A stretch of 64,000 nucleotides of DNA from GCA-2731375 sp964590195 (GTDB taxonomy: Bacteria; Pseudomonadota; Alphaproteobacteria; GCA-2731375): contig CAZPWJ010000013.1 in the NCBI GenBank assembly GCA_964590195.1, positions 15,822 through 79,821 of the forward strand, in the 5' to 3' direction. Of this stretch, positions 61,730-64,000 are shown piece after piece. A program made the position numbers and the translations under genes. Position 1 is the stretch's first letter. Every line of letters begins with the position of its first letter. The notes under the pieces were generated by a model, which worked only from the letters and a program-made list of their open reading frames with translations, did not search any database and had not been told where the DNA came from.

Positions 61730-62287
61730 CTACGTTGGCCAAATCGCCTGTGTTCTGGGCCATTGCCGCAGCCAGTTCTTGCTTTCCAGGCGTTCGCGAT
61801 AAGCCTCCGCGCGGCGCTGGCCCGCCGGTGTCGGCCGCACGATCATATGCAATAAATCATCAATGCCATAGGGGGCCGCCAGCTCCAACCCGCCGGCCAT
61901 GGCCAGCCGGACCGCGACGCAGGTCGGGGTTTCCAGCCAATAGCGCATGGCGTCAACGGTACCGATATAGGGTTGGTCACCGTTACGCAGGTGCATGCGG
62001 GCTTGGTTTTTTGCCGACCAAGGTACATCCGGCATGGCGTTGCGCAATTCAGCCTCGATGGCGCGCTCGCTGTCCTGGCCGATGTCGCCGGGCTGGAAAT
62101 ACAACAGGTCGACATCGTCCAGGGGCGTGGCCTGGGAGAAGCCGTGCAGATGATCCCAAACCTTGCGGCGGACAAAGCCCGCGCCAAGCCAGCAATCGGG
62201 CAGGCCCGTCGACCGCGCGGCCGCCAACACGGCCATCATCCAGGGGTCGGCGGCGATCAGCGCCAGGACATCAGCCTCGCTCCGCAT
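61730..62287 (-). CDS. Nucleotidyltransferase family protein (COG3575-like)
   Basis: A 185-residue protein of a small nucleotidyltransferase-fold family: GLPDCWLGAGFVRRKVWDHLHGFSQATPLDDVDLLYFQ holds the GxG and the Asp-x-Asp metal pair. WSAKNQARMHLRNGDQPYIGTVDAMRYWLETPTCVAVRL and APYGIDDLLHMIVRPTPAG follow. No substrate is known. The ATG at 62287 overlaps the end of the membrane-protein gene by 17 nt; an upstream in-frame extension is low complexity and was left out. Confidence 0.85.
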   Translation of the reverse strand: MRSEADVLALIAADPWMMAVLAAARSTGLPDCWLGAGFVRRKVWDHLHGFSQATPLDDVDLLYFQPGDIGQDSERAIEAELRNAMPDVPWSAKNQARMHLRNGDQPYIGTVDAMRYWLETPTCVAVRLAMAGGLELAAPYGIDDLLHMIVRPTPAGQRRAEAYRERLESKNWLRQWPRTQAIWPT

Positions 62288-63029
62288 CGTCCCGACGTGC
62301 CAGGCGCAAATAGAACGAAAGCAGATACAGCGACAGGAACAGGGCGAAGTAGAACTCCTGGGTCTCGCTGGCGCGGATGTCCAGGGGGTAGGGGATGGGC
62401 CAGCCGAACCATTTCTCCAAACGTTGCGGCAGCCCGATGGCAATCGCCAACAGCGCCGTAGGCAGCAGTTGTTGACCGGGCCACAGCCAGTAATGCGGAT
62501 CGGTGGGGTCGGCGGGCCGCCGACGGCGCCCCAGGGTAAGAAACAGCGGATACAGCAGGCCGCCTACCAGGACCCCCAGTTCCAACAGCAGGCGCGGCTT
62601 TTGATCCAGCCACGATGATGTGTTGTGCAGGTTGGTCTCGCCCTGGTCGTTCAATTGTCCGAGCACCTCGGGCGTTTCCCAGCCCAGCCAATGCTGACCC
62701 CAGGACGCTTCTTCGCCGCCAAAATAGGCGCTGCCCAGGATGATCAGTACCAGCCAACTGGTCAGGAATCTTCGGATCCGCGGGGCGGTCGGCAGCTTGG
62801 CTGTCCCATGGCGCACGATTTGGCGCAGGGCCAACAAGCCGGCGGCCAGCCCCGGCAGCAGGACCACGACGGTGCCGGTTTCCACCGGCCCCAGTTCGCT
62901 TTGCCACAAAGCGCGGTAAAGAGGTTCATCGGCCATGCGAAAGCCGAGTTCGATCACAATGGCGGCGATAGGCAACCACAACCAGGCCCAGATGGGCAAA
63001 ACCTTATCCTGAAATCGCTGTTGCACCAC
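62271..63029 (-). CDS. Multi-pass membrane protein of unknown function
   Basis: A 252-residue protein with about six membrane helices (for example LPIWAWLWLPIAAIVIELGF, TGTVVVLLPGLAAGLLAL, FLTSWLVLIILGSAYF, LLLELGVLVGGLLYPLFLTL, FYFALFLSLYLLSFYL). Between helices 3 and 4 lies a conserved acidic loop EEASWGQHWLGWETPEVLGQLNDQGETNLHN, a signature I have seen in an uncharacterised bacterial family. Start is GTG at 63029 or the adjacent in-frame GTG at 63026. It heads a three-gene overlapping unit with the nucleotidyltransferase and the oxidoreductase. Confidence 0.75.
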   Translation of the reverse strand: MVQQRFQDKVLPIWAWLWLPIAAIVIELGFRMADEPLYRALWQSELGPVETGTVVVLLPGLAAGLLALRQIVRHGTAKLPTAPRIRRFLTSWLVLIILGSAYFGGEEASWGQHWLGWETPEVLGQLNDQGETNLHNTSSWLDQKPRLLLELGVLVGGLLYPLFLTLGRRRRPADPTDPHYWLWPGQQLLPTALLAIAIGLPQRLEKWFGWPIPYPLDIRASETQEFYFALFLSLYLLSFYLRLARRDDAERG

Positions 63030-63125
63030 GCACCCGGCATTTCACGCGCGCCATGCCGCGCGCATGCTTATTGTATCACGTAATACCGGCGATCGAAGTT
63101 TAGGATAATCGAAAAGCGCCTGAAT

Positions 63126-63881
63126 TCAGCCCTCGGCCAGCCGGTGCAATTCCTCCATGTCGTTCACCTCGACCTGATTATGTTCCGGCAGCGAAATTAT
63201 ATTGTCGGTCTTAAGTTTGGTGAAGGTGCGGCTCACGGTTTCGATGGTCAGGCCAAGATAATCGGCGATATCGGCCCGGCTCATGGGCAACGACAGCGGA
63301 TCATTAGGCAGATCGGCGGCGGAGGCCCGTTCGATCAAATTGCAGAGGAACGAGGCAATTTTTTCCAGCGCCGTCATGCGGCCCAGCAACAGCATATGTT
63401 CCTGTGCCCGGGCGAGGTTCGCGTTGGTCATGTCGAGAAGCCGATCTTTCATGGCCGGGTTTTCCTCGCCAATGCGCTCCAAATCACCAATAGCGAAACG
63501 GCAAAGGCTCGCCTCGACCAAGGCCTCGGCGTTGTAGGCATGGCTAGTTCCCGAGGATAGCCCGATGAATTCGCCGGGTAGAACGAAGCCGGTAATTTGC
63601 CGCCGGCCATCGGGCAACAGTTTCGACAGGCGCAAACAGCCTTTCAGGACAGTAAAGAACGAGGCCGCCCTGTCACCCTCCATGAACAGGCTTTCCTCGG
63701 GCGCCAGATCGCACAGGGTATGAAGGCCTTCCAGCTTGGTCAGCGCTTCGTCATTCAGCACCGCGCAAAAGGCGCGCGACTGCACGGCGCAGTCCCGGCA
63801 AAAGCCCTCTGAAGACGTAGACTTCCCCCGCCGGCAGCCAATGCGGCGTGCCGGTTCTTCATAAACCTGGGTAAGATTCAT
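63126..63881 (-). CDS. Crp/Fnr family regulator, FnrN/FixK type
   Basis: A 251-residue transcription factor. N-terminal Cys C28-X2-C31-X7-C39 (GFCRDCAVQSRAFC) plus a central Cys (EASLCRF or LHTLCDL) suit an oxygen-labile [4Fe-4S] cluster as in FnrN. The cNMP-like beta-barrel has FFTVLKGCLRLSKLLPDGRRQITGFVLPGEFIGL. The DNA-recognition helix ADIADYLGLTIETVSRTFTKLK carries the ETVSR residues that read TTGAT half-sites. It should switch genes on low oxygen, fitting the oxygen-sensitive AOR and cytochromes here. A dyad at 63970-63988 lies upstream. Confidence 0.92.
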   Translation of the reverse strand: MNLTQVYEEPARRIGCRRGKSTSSEGFCRDCAVQSRAFCAVLNDEALTKLEGLHTLCDLAPEESLFMEGDRAASFFTVLKGCLRLSKLLPDGRRQITGFVLPGEFIGLSSGTSHAYNAEALVEASLCRFAIGDLERIGEENPAMKDRLLDMTNANLARAQEHMLLLGRMTALEKIASFLCNLIERASAADLPNDPLSLPMSRADIADYLGLTIETVSRTFTKLKTDNIISLPEHNQVEVNDMEELHRLAEG

Positions 63882-63969
63882 CCTGGTCCCCTCAGTCCCC
63901 TGATCGCCGTTTAGGCTCCCTCATACACGCCTAATGACAATATTAGCCAATACTCGGTCCAGCTTACAG

Positions 63970-63988
63970 CCCAAATGTGACGTTTGGG
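63970..63988. promoter_or_regulatory. Inverted repeat upstream of the FNR-type gene
   Basis: CCCAAA, 7 nt and TTTGGG form a 6-bp dyad about 90 nt before the regulator start. It is not an FNR box (TTGAT-N4-ATCAA), so autoregulation through it is not supported. It may be an operator of another factor. Confidence 0.3.
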
Positions 63989-64000
63989 TTAACCGATCTT

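Overview
The window is a GC-rich (about 60 %) chromosomal stretch of an alphaproteobacterium, most likely Rhodospirillales-like and possibly marine or uncultured. The evidence is gene order and content: a dacC-holB-metG-tatD-metallohydrolase block, an ffh-rpsP-rimM-trmD-rplS-leuC-leuD-leuB block, groES-groEL under a CIRCE operator, a usg gene, an FnrN-type regulator with a C-X2-C-X7-C cluster, and a sulfite dehydrogenase beside an ECF sigma/anti-sigma pair. I see no insertion sequence, prophage, CRISPR array or rRNA. There is one tRNA, tRNA-Leu(CAA).

Layout. 1-3300: end of a catabolic cluster (NicX-like protein, acyl-CoA dehydrogenase, acyl-CoA ligase). 3400-9100: D,D-carboxypeptidase, DNA polymerase III delta', MetRS, TatD nuclease and a PhnP-like metallo-hydrolase. 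The last gene is flanked by two homologous minus-strand structured RNA genes. 9466-14065: polA, then a membrane adenylate cyclase carrying a [2Fe-2S] ferredoxin domain. 14159-16440: groEL/groES with CIRCE and a heat-shock promoter. 16543-18683: usg, flavin reductase, GST and an orphan response regulator. 18784-24844: minus-strand run of a radical-SAM maturase, dienelactone hydrolase, quinone oxidoreductase, MFS transporter and a tungsten aldehyde oxidoreductase. 24947-26628: NIPSNAP and MmgE/PrpD proteins. 26819-30665: DUF3604, HupE/UreJ-like and parvulin genes. 30673-40008: a large set of envelope genes, with eleven consecutive minus-strand genes ending in a HAMP adenylate cyclase. 40882-48087: tRNA-Leu, leuBDC and the ribosome/SRP block. 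48288-51110: paired acyl-CoA dehydrogenases and a GFA protein. 51257-55047: hydantoinase/oxoprolinase A and B. 55153-58247: ECF sigma, anti-sigma, sulfite dehydrogenase and cytochrome c. 58358-60037: leuA behind a 270-nt leader. 60440-63881: Gfo/Idh/MocA protein, nucleotidyltransferase, membrane protein and an FNR-type regulator.

How the genes work together. The housekeeping blocks cover wall trimming, replication, translation and leucine synthesis. The accessory genes point to a heterotroph that oxidises acyl-CoA substrates, cyclic amides and sulfite and can sense low oxygen. Two class III adenylate cyclases with different sensory modules suggest heavy use of cAMP signalling.

The strongest non-coding signal is the pair of paralogous small RNA genes at about 8063-8199 and 9140-9272 (minus strand). 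Each has a 5' hairpin with compensatory base changes between copies, a middle hairpin that presents a CCUCCUCC anti-Shine-Dalgarno loop, and a Rho-independent terminator. The strongest candidate for an undescribed protein system is the eleven-gene envelope operon 40008-32272.
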